Origin: an uncultured Bacilli bacterium
Lineage (GTDB): Bacteria > Bacillota_I > Bacilli_A > RF39 > UBA660
Length of the DNA: 64,000 nt
Assembly (NCBI GenBank): GCA_947625425.1
Contig: CANQOH010000003.1
Span: forward strand, 7,261-71,260
Reading direction: 5' to 3'
Positions within the stretch are counted from its first letter, which is position 1, and each line of letters opens with the position of its first letter. Below are positions 8,917 to 17,532 of the stretch, in pieces. The notes under the pieces were generated by a model. It worked only from the letters and a program-made list of their open reading frames with translations. It ran no database searches and was not told the DNA's origin. The position numbers and the translations under genes were made by a program.

Positions 8917-10059
8917 ATGAGAGAGAAAAAGATTAAAACTTTATTTGAGTTAATTAAAGCTAATAAATCTTTTTCTTGTGCTTTAAATCAAGGATTATAT
9001 CCGGAGATAGATATTTATATTGCTTTAGAATTAATATTTATTTATTTTAATTCAAATATGAATTTATTAAAAGAATATGATCTTAATACTTATGAATTTA
9101 TAAGTTATTTATTATATGGTAAAGAGTATTATATTGAAGATAATAAAATTCATTTTAATGATAATGAGTATGATATAAAATATTTTATTGATTTAATAAA
9201 TGCTTTAGAAGAATATAAAAGACAAGGAATAGTTATTCCTAAAAGAGAGTTTGTGGCTCATCAAAAAGATAGTGGACAACCTAGTAGTAATGAATGTAAG
9301 ATATATGTCTTTAGTGATTATAGAAAATTATCAATGTATGAAATGAGTGAAAGAGAGTTAGTATTTCAATATACGACAAAAGTAAATGATGTTACTAAAC
9401 CTTATATAAATCATGTTATGAGTAACTTTAAAAGATTTATTAATGAAGTAGTAATTAATTGCTTAAATGGTTTAAGAGATAAAGTATCTTTAAAAGAATT
9501 ATCTATTTTAAATGCATATATTAATTTTTTTCCTTTATTTAATTATGGGTCTTCATTAGTTGAATTTCCGTTTGAAAGATTAGCAATTTCTGATAATGAA
9601 ATAGGAATTGCTAAGATAACTTATGATAATAAAGAAGTAGTAGATGCTAATAAAAAATATAATAAAGTAAAAGATAAAATAGAAGAAGTATCTTATCAAG
9701 AAGCTTTAGCTGTAGGTAGTGAATATGCTGATGCCCAAATGTTATATCGTTTAAGAAGAAAACTTAGTACTTTAAAAAAAGAAGAGGTTGATCTTCTTTA
9801 TCAAATATATGAATTAACACATTTAGAACATATCTTTAATCCAACATTATTAAAATCAGTATGGGAAAGTTTTATTAATGGAACAGTAGATATTAATACT
9901 TTATTTAATAATCCCGTATTAAGATTATTTGTTATTAAAGATAATGTTACTAAGTTTTATAGTGCAATGCATTTAGACACTTTATTAAAGTTAATAGATA
10001 ATGATACTATTTTAGAAGTTTTAAATAGTGATCATCGTTTAATTCTAGAAAATAAATAA
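8917..10059 (+). CDS. unknown 380-aa protein
   Basis: Not recognised. It is a soluble, helical protein without signal or membrane segments. The only in-frame start after the TAA at 8911 is ATG 8917; the nearest Shine-Dalgarno-like AAGGA lies about 14 bases away, longer than usual, so translation may be weak or coupled to the gene before. The stretch IHFNDNEYDIKYFIDLINAL is similar to a stretch in gene 904-2526. Near residues 245-300 there is a charged helical region. It ends in a bidirectional terminator. Confidence 0.65.
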   Translation: MREKKIKTLFELIKANKSFSCALNQGLYPEIDIYIALELIFIYFNSNMNLLKEYDLNTYEFISYLLYGKEYYIEDNKIHFNDNEYDIKYFIDLINALEEYKRQGIVIPKREFVAHQKDSGQPSSNECKIYVFSDYRKLSMYEMSERELVFQYTTKVNDVTKPYINHVMSNFKRFINEVVINCLNGLRDKVSLKELSILNAYINFFPLFNYGSSLVEFPFERLAISDNEIGIAKITYDNKEVVDANKKYNKVKDKIEEVSYQEALAVGSEYADAQMLYRLRRKLSTLKKEEVDLLYQIYELTHLEHIFNPTLLKSVWESFINGTVDINTLFNNPVLRLFVIKDNVTKFYSAMHLDTLLKLIDNDTILEVLNSDHRLILENK

Positions 10060-10079
10060 AGAAGGAGTAATCCTTCTTT
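10058..10079. terminator. bidirectional terminator
   Basis: Perfect stem AAAGAAGGA / TCCTTCTTT with GTAA loop between convergent genes ending at 10059 and 10079. Confidence 0.8.
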
Positions 10080-10585
10080 TAGTATGAAAATAATTTACAA
10101 TTATATAAATCTAATAATTCATTAACATCTTTTATATTATATATACCTTCAATAAAACAGAAACGCATTATTAAGTCATATTCATTATTTTTAGGTAGAG
10201 AGTATGAAGCACTAAGAAGTAATTCTTCTATTTCTTCTTCGTTTAGTTCTAATGATAGACCTAAAAGAAGAATAGTTTCTTTACTTGGATGATAAGATGA
10301 ATCACTTCTTATTTTAGAAAATAAACGACGATCTAAATGAACTTTATTATATACATCACTATCTTTTAAATGACGTTCATCAATATAATTAAATAAGACT
10401 TTTTGAAATTTACTTTCTTCGATATTATTTTTGATATAGTCATTGATATTTTCGTCATCATCGTATAAACGAGCATTTTGTAAACAGCAAGCTTGTTCAA
10501 CATCATAACGAGCTTTTTTAAAACCGATATATACCTCAGTTTCTAAATTATTTTTAATATACTCTTGTAATTTTTCTTTCATCAT
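10079..10585 (-). CDS. helix-turn-helix-like protein paired with vWA gene
   Basis: A protein of about 168 residues. Four Met codons lie at the N-terminus; TAGG stands 6 bases before ATG 10585, so that start is preferred over 10591. Residues about 90-140 (VHLDRRLFSKIRSDSSYHPS, then KETILLLGLSLELNEEEIEELL) look like an XRE-type helix-turn-helix with scaffolding helices. The N-terminal 80 residues are acidic. It is divergent from a vWA-domain gene; this pair is, as far as I remember, common in Firmicutes, but its role is unknown. A dyad in the space between could be its operator. Confidence 0.7.
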   Translation of the reverse strand: MMKEKLQEYIKNNLETEVYIGFKKARYDVEQACCLQNARLYDDDENINDYIKNNIEESKFQKVLFNYIDERHLKDSDVYNKVHLDRRLFSKIRSDSSYHPSKETILLLGLSLELNEEEIEELLLSASYSLPKNNEYDLIMRFCFIEGIYNIKDVNELLDLYNCKLFSY

Positions 10586-10627
10586 AATCATCCTAACTAA
10601 TTTTATTATAACAGATTAATTATTATT

Positions 10628-10646
10628 TGTCGCTTTATAAGAGACA
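10628..10646. promoter_or_regulatory. imperfect 19-bp dyad between divergent HTH and vWA genes
   Basis: TGTCGCTTTATAAGAGACA has 4-bp perfect ends (TGTC/GACA) and matches its own reverse complement at most inner positions. It lies midway in the 110-base divergent region and is more GC-rich than its surroundings. A candidate operator for the HTH protein. Confidence 0.4.
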
Positions 10647-10695
10647 TTTTTAATAGAAAGATAGATTATGATGATGGCAGAAAGAAGGAAAAAAT

Positions 10696-11298
10696 ATGAC
10701 AAAGAAAAAAGATTTAGAAGTAGTTTTTCTACTTGATAGAAGTGGTTCTATGCAAGGTAGTGAAAAAGATACAATAGGAGGTTATAATAGTTATTTAGAT
10801 AAACAGAGAAATAATAAATATAATACGAAAGTTACGACTGTTTTATTTGATAACGAATACGAATTATTAATTCATCGAAAGGATATTAAAGAAGTTAATA
10901 ATTTAACAGATAAAGAATACTATGTAAGAGGTTGTACGGCTTTATATGATGCAATAGGTAAAACAATTAATACTTTAGATAATGAAGTAGGAAGTAATAA
11001 AGTTTTATTTGTTATTACAACTGATGGTTTAGAAAATGCTTCTTGTGAATATGATAAGAAGAAAATTAAAAAGTTAATTGAAGAACATAAGAATTGGGAG
11101 TTCTTATATATTGGAGCTAATATTGATTCTTATGCTGAAGGAGAAACTATTGGAATTAAAACAAGTAATATAGCTAATTATCGAAAAGATAAAAGAGGAA
11201 CTAAGAAGTTATTTGAAGCTATTGAATATGTATCTGATACTTTATATGAATGTGAAGCTATTAATACTGATTGGAAAGACAAACTAAAAGTTGATTAA
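10696..11298 (+). CDS. von Willebrand factor A-domain protein
   Basis: A 200-residue cytoplasmic vWA protein. The MIDAS metal site DRSGSM is at residues 14-19, followed by the conserved Thr (GCTALYDAIGK) and the Asp of TTDGLEN; this is a full MIDAS set. The fold is close to TerY-type stand-alone vWA proteins. No signal peptide, so it acts inside the cell, probably as a metal-dependent protein-binding module. AGAAGGA lies 8 bases upstream of ATG 10696. Divergent from the HTH-like gene; convergent with the sirtuin gene. Confidence 0.85.
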   Translation: MTKKKDLEVVFLLDRSGSMQGSEKDTIGGYNSYLDKQRNNKYNTKVTTVLFDNEYELLIHRKDIKEVNNLTDKEYYVRGCTALYDAIGKTINTLDNEVGSNKVLFVITTDGLENASCEYDKKKIKKLIEEHKNWEFLYIGANIDSYAEGETIGIKTSNIANYRKDKRGTKKLFEAIEYVSDTLYECEAINTDWKDKLKVD

Positions 11299-11314
11299 TT
11301 ACTAATCAACTTTT
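11286..11314. terminator. bidirectional terminator
   Basis: Perfect 12-bp stem AAAAGTTGATTA / TAATCAACTTTT between the convergent vWA and sirtuin genes; the arms code for the last residues of both proteins. Confidence 0.8.
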
Positions 11315-12024
11315 AATTTACTAAAAATATTACCTAATTTATCATGAATAACTAGATTAGCGGTATTATCTAGAGGAGTAGTATCTTTGTTAATAATAAC
11401 TAAATATTTACCTCTAAAATAATTAATAAAACTAGCAGCTGGATAGACAGCTAGAGAAGTACCAGCAACAATTAATAATTCACATTCACTAATAGCTTTA
11501 ATAGATTTACTAACAACTTCTTCATCTAAAGGTTCTTCATATAAAACAACATCTGGTTTAATTACACCACCACAAGGACATTTAGGAATACCTTTACTAT
11601 TAAAAACATCTTCAGCTTTATATGATTTGTGACACATCATACAATGATTTTGATAGGTAGTACCATGAAGTAATAAAACATTCTTACTACCAGCTTTTTC
11701 ATGTAAGCCATCAATATTTTGGGTAATTATAGCTTTTAATTTACCTGAATCTTCTAACTCTTTTAAATATAAATGAGTTATATTAGGTTTTATATCTAAA
11801 GCATTAAGTTTATCACGATAGAATTTAAAAAATTCAACTTGGTGTTCATTAAAAAATGAACGACTTAAAATAACTTCGGGAGGATAGTCATACTTTTCAT
11901 TATATAAGCCATCGACACTACGGAAGTCTTTAATCCCTGATTCGGTGCTGACACCAGCACCACCAAAGAAGACAATATTATGACATTCATCAATATATTT
12001 TTGTAAGAGAGAAATATTATCCAT
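11302..12024 (-). CDS. cobB: NAD-dependent protein deacylase, sirtuin
   Basis: A 240-residue Sir2 family enzyme. Visible motifs are GGAGVSTESGIKDFRS (NAD binding), TQNIDGLHEKAG, the catalytic His in LLHGT, a zinc site of two Cys pairs (CMMC and CPCGG), GGVIKPDVVLYEE, and GTSLAVYPAA. It removes acyl groups from protein lysines using NAD+. Length is normal for bacterial sirtuins. GGTGA precedes ATG 12024 by 6 bases. Divergent from the LRR membrane protein gene at 12090. Confidence 0.93.
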   Translation of the reverse strand: MDNISLLQKYIDECHNIVFFGGAGVSTESGIKDFRSVDGLYNEKYDYPPEVILSRSFFNEHQVEFFKFYRDKLNALDIKPNITHLYLKELEDSGKLKAIITQNIDGLHEKAGSKNVLLLHGTTYQNHCMMCHKSYKAEDVFNSKGIPKCPCGGVIKPDVVLYEEPLDEEVVSKSIKAISECELLIVAGTSLAVYPAASFINYFRGKYLVIINKDTTPLDNTANLVIHDKLGNIFSKLKVD

Positions 12025-12089
12025 ATAATCACCACTTAAATTATAACATTTTTAGATATTATATGATAAAATTATAATGGTGGTAGGAT

Positions 12090-13628
12090 ATGAATAGTAC
12101 AAATAAAAATTCATTCAAAGATTGTTTAATCAGTATTTTAATTATATTTGGTTTTATATTTGTTCCGTATATTGTTGTACCTGGTCTTATTATTTATATT
12201 ATTGTATCATCGACTAAAAAGAATGCCATTAATAATATAGATATAGTTCCAGAAAATAAGATGACAATGATGGATAAATTACTTAATAATACTAAAGTTA
12301 GTTTAGATGGTATTACCGTAAGTAATACACCATTTGATCATCGTAGATTAAGTAGAACAAAAATAGTTAGTGCTAAAAGAGTAGAATATCCTAGTACTTA
12401 TACATATGTTAAAGATTATTCTTTTGCTTATCAAGAACCAGTAAAAGAAGCACAAGTAAATTCAGAATACTTAAAGAGTATTGATGATATATTAGAAGAT
12501 ACAATAAAAAAAGAATTAACTAAAAATAAATTTGATGATAAAGCAATTGTTCCTTATATTAGAAATAGAAAATATGCTTTAACTGTTTTATTTGGTATAT
12601 TAAATTTTGTATGTATATCATTTATTTTCTTTCATATGCCTTGGTGGACTTTATTACTTGAAGTAGTTAATATAATAATCTTTATTGTATTTAGTAAGAA
12701 ATATACTGTAATTAGTTATTTAAAAAAACAAGTTAAAGCTAGACCTGATGAAAAAATAGCTGATATAGTATCTAGTTTAACAGCTGAACAAGTATCAAAT
12801 AATTTAGGTTTTAAAAAAGCCATTATTATTGGAATATCATGTCTTTTACCAGTATTAGTTTATTTTAATCCGCATATCTTTTATGAAGATTATTTAGATG
12901 GATATGGAGTTAGATTTTATACGTTAGGTATTACTAATTTTACTAAAGCAGAAATACCAGAAACCCATAATGGACGTAAAGTATTATCAATTAGAGGTGA
13001 TGTCTTTGCTAATATACCTACTTTAAAAGAAGTTATCTTACCAGATAGTATTGAAGAGATAAGAGGTCAAGCTTTTTTAAATGATGTAGCTTTAGAAAAG
13101 GTTAATTTACCAGAGAACTTAAAATATTTAGGTGGTAGTGCTTTTAAGAATTGTCGTTCTTTAAAAAAGATTGTAATTCCTTTAGGAGTTACAGAAATAA
13201 ATGGGGAAACTTTTAAAGATTGTGTATCTTTAGAAGAAGTTATTTTACATGATGATATTACTTCGATTCATGGGGAAAGTTTTGTTAACTGTGAATCACT
13301 TAAAGAGATTAAATTACCTAGTAAGATTACAGAAATAAGTGGTAATACTTTTGAAAATTGTTCTTCTTTAAGAAGTATTGAAATACCAGATGGAGTTACC
13401 AGAATAGGAGGACATGCTTTTTATGGATGTTCATCTTTAAGTGAAGTTTATGTACCTGATTCAGTTAAAGATATAGGAAGTTCAGCGTTTAGATTATGTT
13501 CTTCATTAAGAGCAATAGAAATACCTTATGATACAAGTGTTAATACACGTGCTTTTAAAGAAAGTCCAACAGTTGTAACAAGAAGAGGCAATATTTACAC
13601 TGATTATACGGAGAATTTCTATGATTAA
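12090..13628 (+). CDS. membrane protein with BspA-type leucine-rich repeats
   Basis: A 512-residue protein with an N-terminal membrane hairpin (about residues 9-41), two more membrane helices at about 160-205, one at about 243-263, and then roughly nine LRR_5 (BspA-like) repeats at about 285-500, with units such as ITEISGNTFENCSSLRSIEI. The odd number of helices should place the repeats outside the cell. It is the first gene of a five-gene unit: its last 8 bases overlap the start of the radical SAM gene, so the two are translationally coupled. LRR_5 repeats usually bind proteins or surfaces; the partner here is unknown. Confidence 0.8.
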   Translation: MNSTNKNSFKDCLISILIIFGFIFVPYIVVPGLIIYIIVSSTKKNAINNIDIVPENKMTMMDKLLNNTKVSLDGITVSNTPFDHRRLSRTKIVSAKRVEYPSTYTYVKDYSFAYQEPVKEAQVNSEYLKSIDDILEDTIKKELTKNKFDDKAIVPYIRNRKYALTVLFGILNFVCISFIFFHMPWWTLLLEVVNIIIFIVFSKKYTVISYLKKQVKARPDEKIADIVSSLTAEQVSNNLGFKKAIIIGISCLLPVLVYFNPHIFYEDYLDGYGVRFYTLGITNFTKAEIPETHNGRKVLSIRGDVFANIPTLKEVILPDSIEEIRGQAFLNDVALEKVNLPENLKYLGGSAFKNCRSLKKIVIPLGVTEINGETFKDCVSLEEVILHDDITSIHGESFVNCESLKEIKLPSKITEISGNTFENCSSLRSIEIPDGVTRIGGHAFYGCSSLSEVYVPDSVKDIGSSAFRLCSSLRAIEIPYDTSVNTRAFKESPTVVTRRGNIYTDYTENFYD

Positions 13629-15363
13629 TCGCTTTATACATTTACTTTACGTTCCAACAATGGCTTGTAATATGGGATGTAAATATTGCTATTTAGAAGA
13701 TAATACAGTTGATGAAAAAACTTCTTATAAACCAGTAGAAACCTTAGATTATGCAATAAAGAAATTTAAAGAAAATAATGTCATACCTTTTAATATATCA
13801 TTACATGGTGGAGAAGTAACAACACTTAGTAAAGAAGAATTTCATGATTTAATTAAATATATTAGTGATTATTATAATGATAATGCTAAATTAATAAGCG
13901 ATAATGGTTTTAAAGTAGGGAATCCTCATATTAAAACTAATTTATATAATATAGATAAACATATAGATACAATAAAAGAATTTAATGTATCTATAAGTGG
14001 TAGTTTAGATTTACCTTTTCATTTACATAATAAATTTAGAGTTACTAAAAGTGGTCAAGAAACAATGGATACAATCCTTAAAAATATTGAACTACTTAAA
14101 GATATACCTAATAAAAAGAAAGTATCAGCAACAATATTTAAAGAACATTATGAATATATAGATGATATTATTAAAGATATAAAATATTTAGATGAAAATA
14201 CTTGTTTAGATATGAATGATTTTAATTTTATGATAGGTTTTGCTTATAATTCTAATAATTTATTACATCCATTAAGTGAAGATGAACAAGTAGAATTCTT
14301 TAATAGAATGCATAAAGAATTTGCTAATACAAAATTAGATACAGGACTTAATGGAGCTTGGTTTAATGAGTTTGGTCCTGAATATTGTACTAATTGTGAT
14401 AGCTGTGGTGAGAAGTTCTTTTTACTAGAACGTAGTGGAGATATCTATTCATGTGTTAGAGGTCAAAAACAAGAAGATTTCTATTATGGAAATATCTATA
14501 AAGATAGCGTTGAAGATATCTTAAATAATGCTTATTTAAAGATCTATGCTAATCATAATAAGTATGGTTTTAATGAAGAATGTGTTCAATGTCCATATTT
14601 ATATATATGTAAAACAGGTTGTCCTTTTGTAAAGAATGTTTACAAAAGTAACAAATCATATACATGTAAACTACAACAAGAATTATATAAGAAAAGAAAC
14701 TATGAACCCGATCAATATCAACAAGATTCTTTATATCGTTATTTATCAATTATGCATCCAGACTTAATGGAAAAGTATCGTCCACATGAACCTAATAATG
14801 ATGGAACACCGACTTTAGAAGAAATAATTAGTAAAGATGAACACTTAAAATACATTTATGATAAAGAATGCTTTATCTTAGATGTTGATGGTTTAGAACA
14901 TAAATTAGAATCACAGATACTGAAAGATAATCGTGAAATAATTTATATAACAGATAAGAGTAAGATTAAAATATATATTAAAGATAATTTACTAGATGAA
15001 GAATGCCCTTATCCACAGAATAACGCCTTATACATCATGTTATTAAGTGGAGACTTAATAACATATGGGGATGAAGGAAGAACTAAACAAAGACATATTA
15101 TGTCACAACAAATATATAAAGATGTCTTAGCAAGTAATAATAGTGATAAAGAAGGTTATTATGTTTATGATATAACTAATTTATTAAAAGAATATAGTAA
15201 ATATATCGCTAAAGATAAACCTAATAATTTATTCTTTACAACGAATGCTTTAAGAGATTATCATTATGTCAAACAAAAGAATAATGCTTATTATCATATA
15301 GCAGCTATTAATTTACCATTTCAAAATATAGAATTTTATTATATAAAAGGAGTAGATGAGTGA
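13621..15363 (+). CDS. radical SAM/SPASM peptide- or protein-modifying enzyme
   Basis: A 580-residue enzyme. Cys16, Cys20 and Cys23 form the CX3CX2C motif (CNMGCKYCY) binding the radical SAM 4Fe-4S cluster, with LHGGEV as the SAM-binding GGE motif. Residues about 255-350 hold a SPASM-type Cys-rich domain (CTNCDSCGEK, SCVRG, ECVQCPYLYICKTGC) for auxiliary clusters, as in anaerobic sulfatase maturases and RiPP maturases. A further 210-residue C-terminal extension is not recognised. GGAG precedes ATG 13621, inside the LRR gene. The stop overlaps the next start (TGATG), which couples it to the small poly-Asn protein, its best candidate substrate. The chemistry is inferred. Confidence 0.88.
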   Translation: MINRFIHLLYVPTMACNMGCKYCYLEDNTVDEKTSYKPVETLDYAIKKFKENNVIPFNISLHGGEVTTLSKEEFHDLIKYISDYYNDNAKLISDNGFKVGNPHIKTNLYNIDKHIDTIKEFNVSISGSLDLPFHLHNKFRVTKSGQETMDTILKNIELLKDIPNKKKVSATIFKEHYEYIDDIIKDIKYLDENTCLDMNDFNFMIGFAYNSNNLLHPLSEDEQVEFFNRMHKEFANTKLDTGLNGAWFNEFGPEYCTNCDSCGEKFFLLERSGDIYSCVRGQKQEDFYYGNIYKDSVEDILNNAYLKIYANHNKYGFNEECVQCPYLYICKTGCPFVKNVYKSNKSYTCKLQQELYKKRNYEPDQYQQDSLYRYLSIMHPDLMEKYRPHEPNNDGTPTLEEIISKDEHLKYIYDKECFILDVDGLEHKLESQILKDNREIIYITDKSKIKIYIKDNLLDEECPYPQNNALYIMLLSGDLITYGDEGRTKQRHIMSQQIYKDVLASNNSDKEGYYVYDITNLLKEYSKYIAKDKPNNLFFTTNALRDYHYVKQKNNAYYHIAAINLPFQNIEFYYIKGVDE

Positions 15364-15725
15364 TGAAAGAACCAGAAACATATAATGAATTAGTTAGAGT
15401 TAAACAATGTATGGATTTAGCTACTCATTATTCATTATCAGAAGAAACATTAAATGAAGTATATGATTTTTTAACTTTAAATGCTGCTAATTATTTAATA
15501 GCTAATAAAAATGTTTTAGCTTTTATGAATGGTAATGGGGTTCTTTCTAAAAGTATCCCAGCATTACTTAAAGATTATTCAATTGATGGACTTAGATTAA
15601 CTAATACTGGAATGACATTATTTCCACATTATACACCTAGTAGTGGTGGATATAGTGGAGGTTCATCATCTAATAATAACAACAATAATAACAATAATAA
15701 TAACAACAATAACAATAATAACTAG
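15363..15725 (+). CDS. small protein with C-terminal run of 17 Asn, candidate maturase substrate
   Basis: A 120-residue protein. Residues 1-85 form an acidic, helical domain (KEPETYNELVRVKQCMDLA onward), followed by a Gly/Ser linker (SSGGYSGGSSS) and 17 consecutive Asn to the end. A GTG at 15360 is possible but AAGGAG sits 10 bases before ATG 15363. A leader-like globular part, a flexible linker and a repetitive tail directly after a radical SAM/SPASM gene is the layout of ribosomally made, post-translationally modified peptide precursors; no known precursor family is recognised. Expression appears coupled to the enzyme. It could instead be a structural or adhesive surface tail. Confidence 0.75.
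   Translation: MKEPETYNELVRVKQCMDLATHYSLSEETLNEVYDFLTLNAANYLIANKNVLAFMNGNGVLSKSIPALLKDYSIDGLRLTNTGMTLFPHYTPSSGGYSGGSSSNNNNNNNNNNNNNNNNN
15672..15722 (+). repeat. AAY codon run encoding 17 Asn
   Basis: Seventeen codons, ten AAT and seven AAC in irregular order. AAC is uncommon elsewhere in this AT-rich DNA. The irregular mix means the run is not a clean trinucleotide microsatellite. Confidence 0.9.
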
Positions 15726-15736
15726 GAGGTATTATA

Positions 15737-16768
15737 ATGGCTCTTATTACTGAAAGATTACATACTAAAAGACTTAATAAATATAACATAAATATTAAAA
15801 CTATTTATAAAGATAATAATCAAAGATTAGAAAGAAACTCAGATAATTCACATAATGATAATATAACTAATGGAATTATCTTAGAAAAAGATTATTATCA
15901 AGATAAAAAACTACTATTAAAGACATATAATTTTGATCCTAGATTAGCTTATAGTTTTGTCTTTAATAGTAATAATGATGAAATAAAATGTCCTAATTGT
16001 GGCCATATAGATAAAGTTAATAACTTTAATGATGGATGTCCATATTGTAAAACATATTACAATATGGATTATAGTAATAAAGACTTAGGAACTAAATATC
16101 ATTATGATCAAATAACTAATAGTAATTTATATACAATAATAACCTTTATAATAGATGTTATATTTTGTATAGTATTAATGTATTTTTATATAAAATTTAG
16201 TAGTAGAACATTTAATATTTATGATATAGCTAAAGTATTTATTATAGGAGGAATACTAGGAGTAGGTTTATATTACTTATTTTATATTGTAGATGCAATG
16301 ATTGTTGTATTACCAATTAAAATATATAAAGAAAAACAAAATAAAAAACAAATAGAATTCTGGAATAAAATGAATAGTTTAGGAGTAGATAAAAATACTT
16401 TCTTTAATAATTTAAATTATGAATTAAAAAATTATTATTTTGATGATCGAGTAAATGATAATATTATAGATTATGATATTATTGATTACTTAGAATTTGA
16501 TGATTATCAAAAAGATAATGATTTATATGTAAAAGTTAAAGTTAGTTTAAGAACAGTAACTTATCTAAATAATAAATTAATAGAAAAGAAAGAAAAAGAA
16601 ACATTTACATTTAAAAGAAATAAAATAGAAATTACTAAACTAGATAATGAAATTAATATAATAAAATGTCATAATTGTGGTAGTAGTATAGATGTTACTA
16701 AAGATACTTGTGAATATTGTGGTAGTACTAATAACTACTTACAAGAATGGTATCTAGTAAGAGAATAG
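15737..16768 (+). CDS. two-zinc-ribbon membrane protein with Tim44-like domain
   Basis: A 343-residue protein with a first zinc ribbon (CPNCGHIDKVNNFNDGCPYC) at about residues 85-105, two membrane helices at about 132-155 and 165-195, a domain at about 220-310 with the alternating strands of Tim44-like domains (DLYVKVKVSLRTVTYLNN), and a second zinc ribbon at the C-terminus (CHNCGSS...CEYCGS). A Tim44-like domain followed by a zinc ribbon is a known pairing in Firmicutes membrane proteins. TAGGAGG sits 9 bases before ATG 15737 and 2 bases before the stop of the poly-Asn gene, so it belongs to the same unit. It may help place or export the modified product; this is inference. Confidence 0.75.
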   Translation: MALITERLHTKRLNKYNINIKTIYKDNNQRLERNSDNSHNDNITNGIILEKDYYQDKKLLLKTYNFDPRLAYSFVFNSNNDEIKCPNCGHIDKVNNFNDGCPYCKTYYNMDYSNKDLGTKYHYDQITNSNLYTIITFIIDVIFCIVLMYFYIKFSSRTFNIYDIAKVFIIGGILGVGLYYLFYIVDAMIVVLPIKIYKEKQNKKQIEFWNKMNSLGVDKNTFFNNLNYELKNYYFDDRVNDNIIDYDIIDYLEFDDYQKDNDLYVKVKVSLRTVTYLNNKLIEKKEKETFTFKRNKIEITKLDNEINIIKCHNCGSSIDVTKDTCEYCGSTNNYLQEWYLVRE

Positions 16769-16770
16769 TT

Positions 16771-17520
16771 ATGATAAAAAAGATAATTAATTGGATATTA
16801 AGTTTATTATTGTTATTATCATTAACAACTGTAATAGTAAGTTATGTTTTAAGAAACTTTGTTGCAAGTGATAATATCGAAAAAATGATATTTACAGATA
16901 ATAAAATAATAATAGATAATGAAGAAAATAAATTTAATGAATATATTGATGAACAAGAAATAAATAAAATATATAGTAAGATACTTAGTGATTATATTAA
17001 ATATAATATGGGGATTAATAAAGAAGAACCTTCTTTAGAAGAACTAAGAAATATCTTAAATAAATATTGTGATAATTATGATAAAGATAGTGAATTTAAG
17101 ATAAATAGAGCTTTTATAGATATAAATATAGATAAATTAGATAAGAATCTTAAAGATAATATGATTATTAAAAATAAAAAATATAATAAAATATTTAATT
17201 TATTATATGCAAAGATTACTTTATATAGTGCAATTATATTATTTATCCTAATAATAGTTATTATATTCTTAATTAATCGTAATATTTTAAAACTTATAGC
17301 TGATTTAATATCAGTATTTATGATGAATACAGTAGGAATGTTCTTGATGGGAATTGTTATAGAATATAAATTAAGAAATGAAATAGGAATTGAAGCAATA
17401 ATTAAATATTTAAAAGATATTTTAAATAATGTAGCTTTATATAGTCTTATTATAGGAATTATATTATTAGTTATATATTTTATAGTATTAAAGATAAAGA
17501 AAAAAACTCGTTTAGATTAA
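16771..17520 (+). CDS. four-helix membrane protein, last gene of the radical SAM unit
   Basis: A 249-residue protein with one N-terminal membrane helix (about 4-26), an extracytoplasmic charged region to about 140, and three C-terminal helices (about 146-172, 178-200, 222-246). An in-frame ATG at 16747 lacks a ribosome site and lies inside the previous gene; ATG 16771 has AGAGAATAG upstream and begins with a membrane helix directly. No family recognised. It is 2 bases downstream of the zinc-ribbon gene and is followed by a strong terminator, which closes the five-gene unit. Confidence 0.7.
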   Translation: MIKKIINWILSLLLLLSLTTVIVSYVLRNFVASDNIEKMIFTDNKIIIDNEENKFNEYIDEQEINKIYSKILSDYIKYNMGINKEEPSLEELRNILNKYCDNYDKDSEFKINRAFIDINIDKLDKNLKDNMIIKNKKYNKIFNLLYAKITLYSAIILFILIIVIIFLINRNILKLIADLISVFMMNTVGMFLMGIVIEYKLRNEIGIEAIIKYLKDILNNVALYSLIIGIILLVIYFIVLKIKKKTRLD

Positions 17521-17529
17521 CGAGTTTTT
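17502..17529. terminator. bidirectional terminator closing the radical SAM unit
   Basis: Perfect 11-bp stem AAAAACTCGTT / AACGAGTTTTT with loop TAGATT, between the unit and the convergent phosphoketolase gene. Confidence 0.85.
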
Positions 17530-17532
17530 ATA

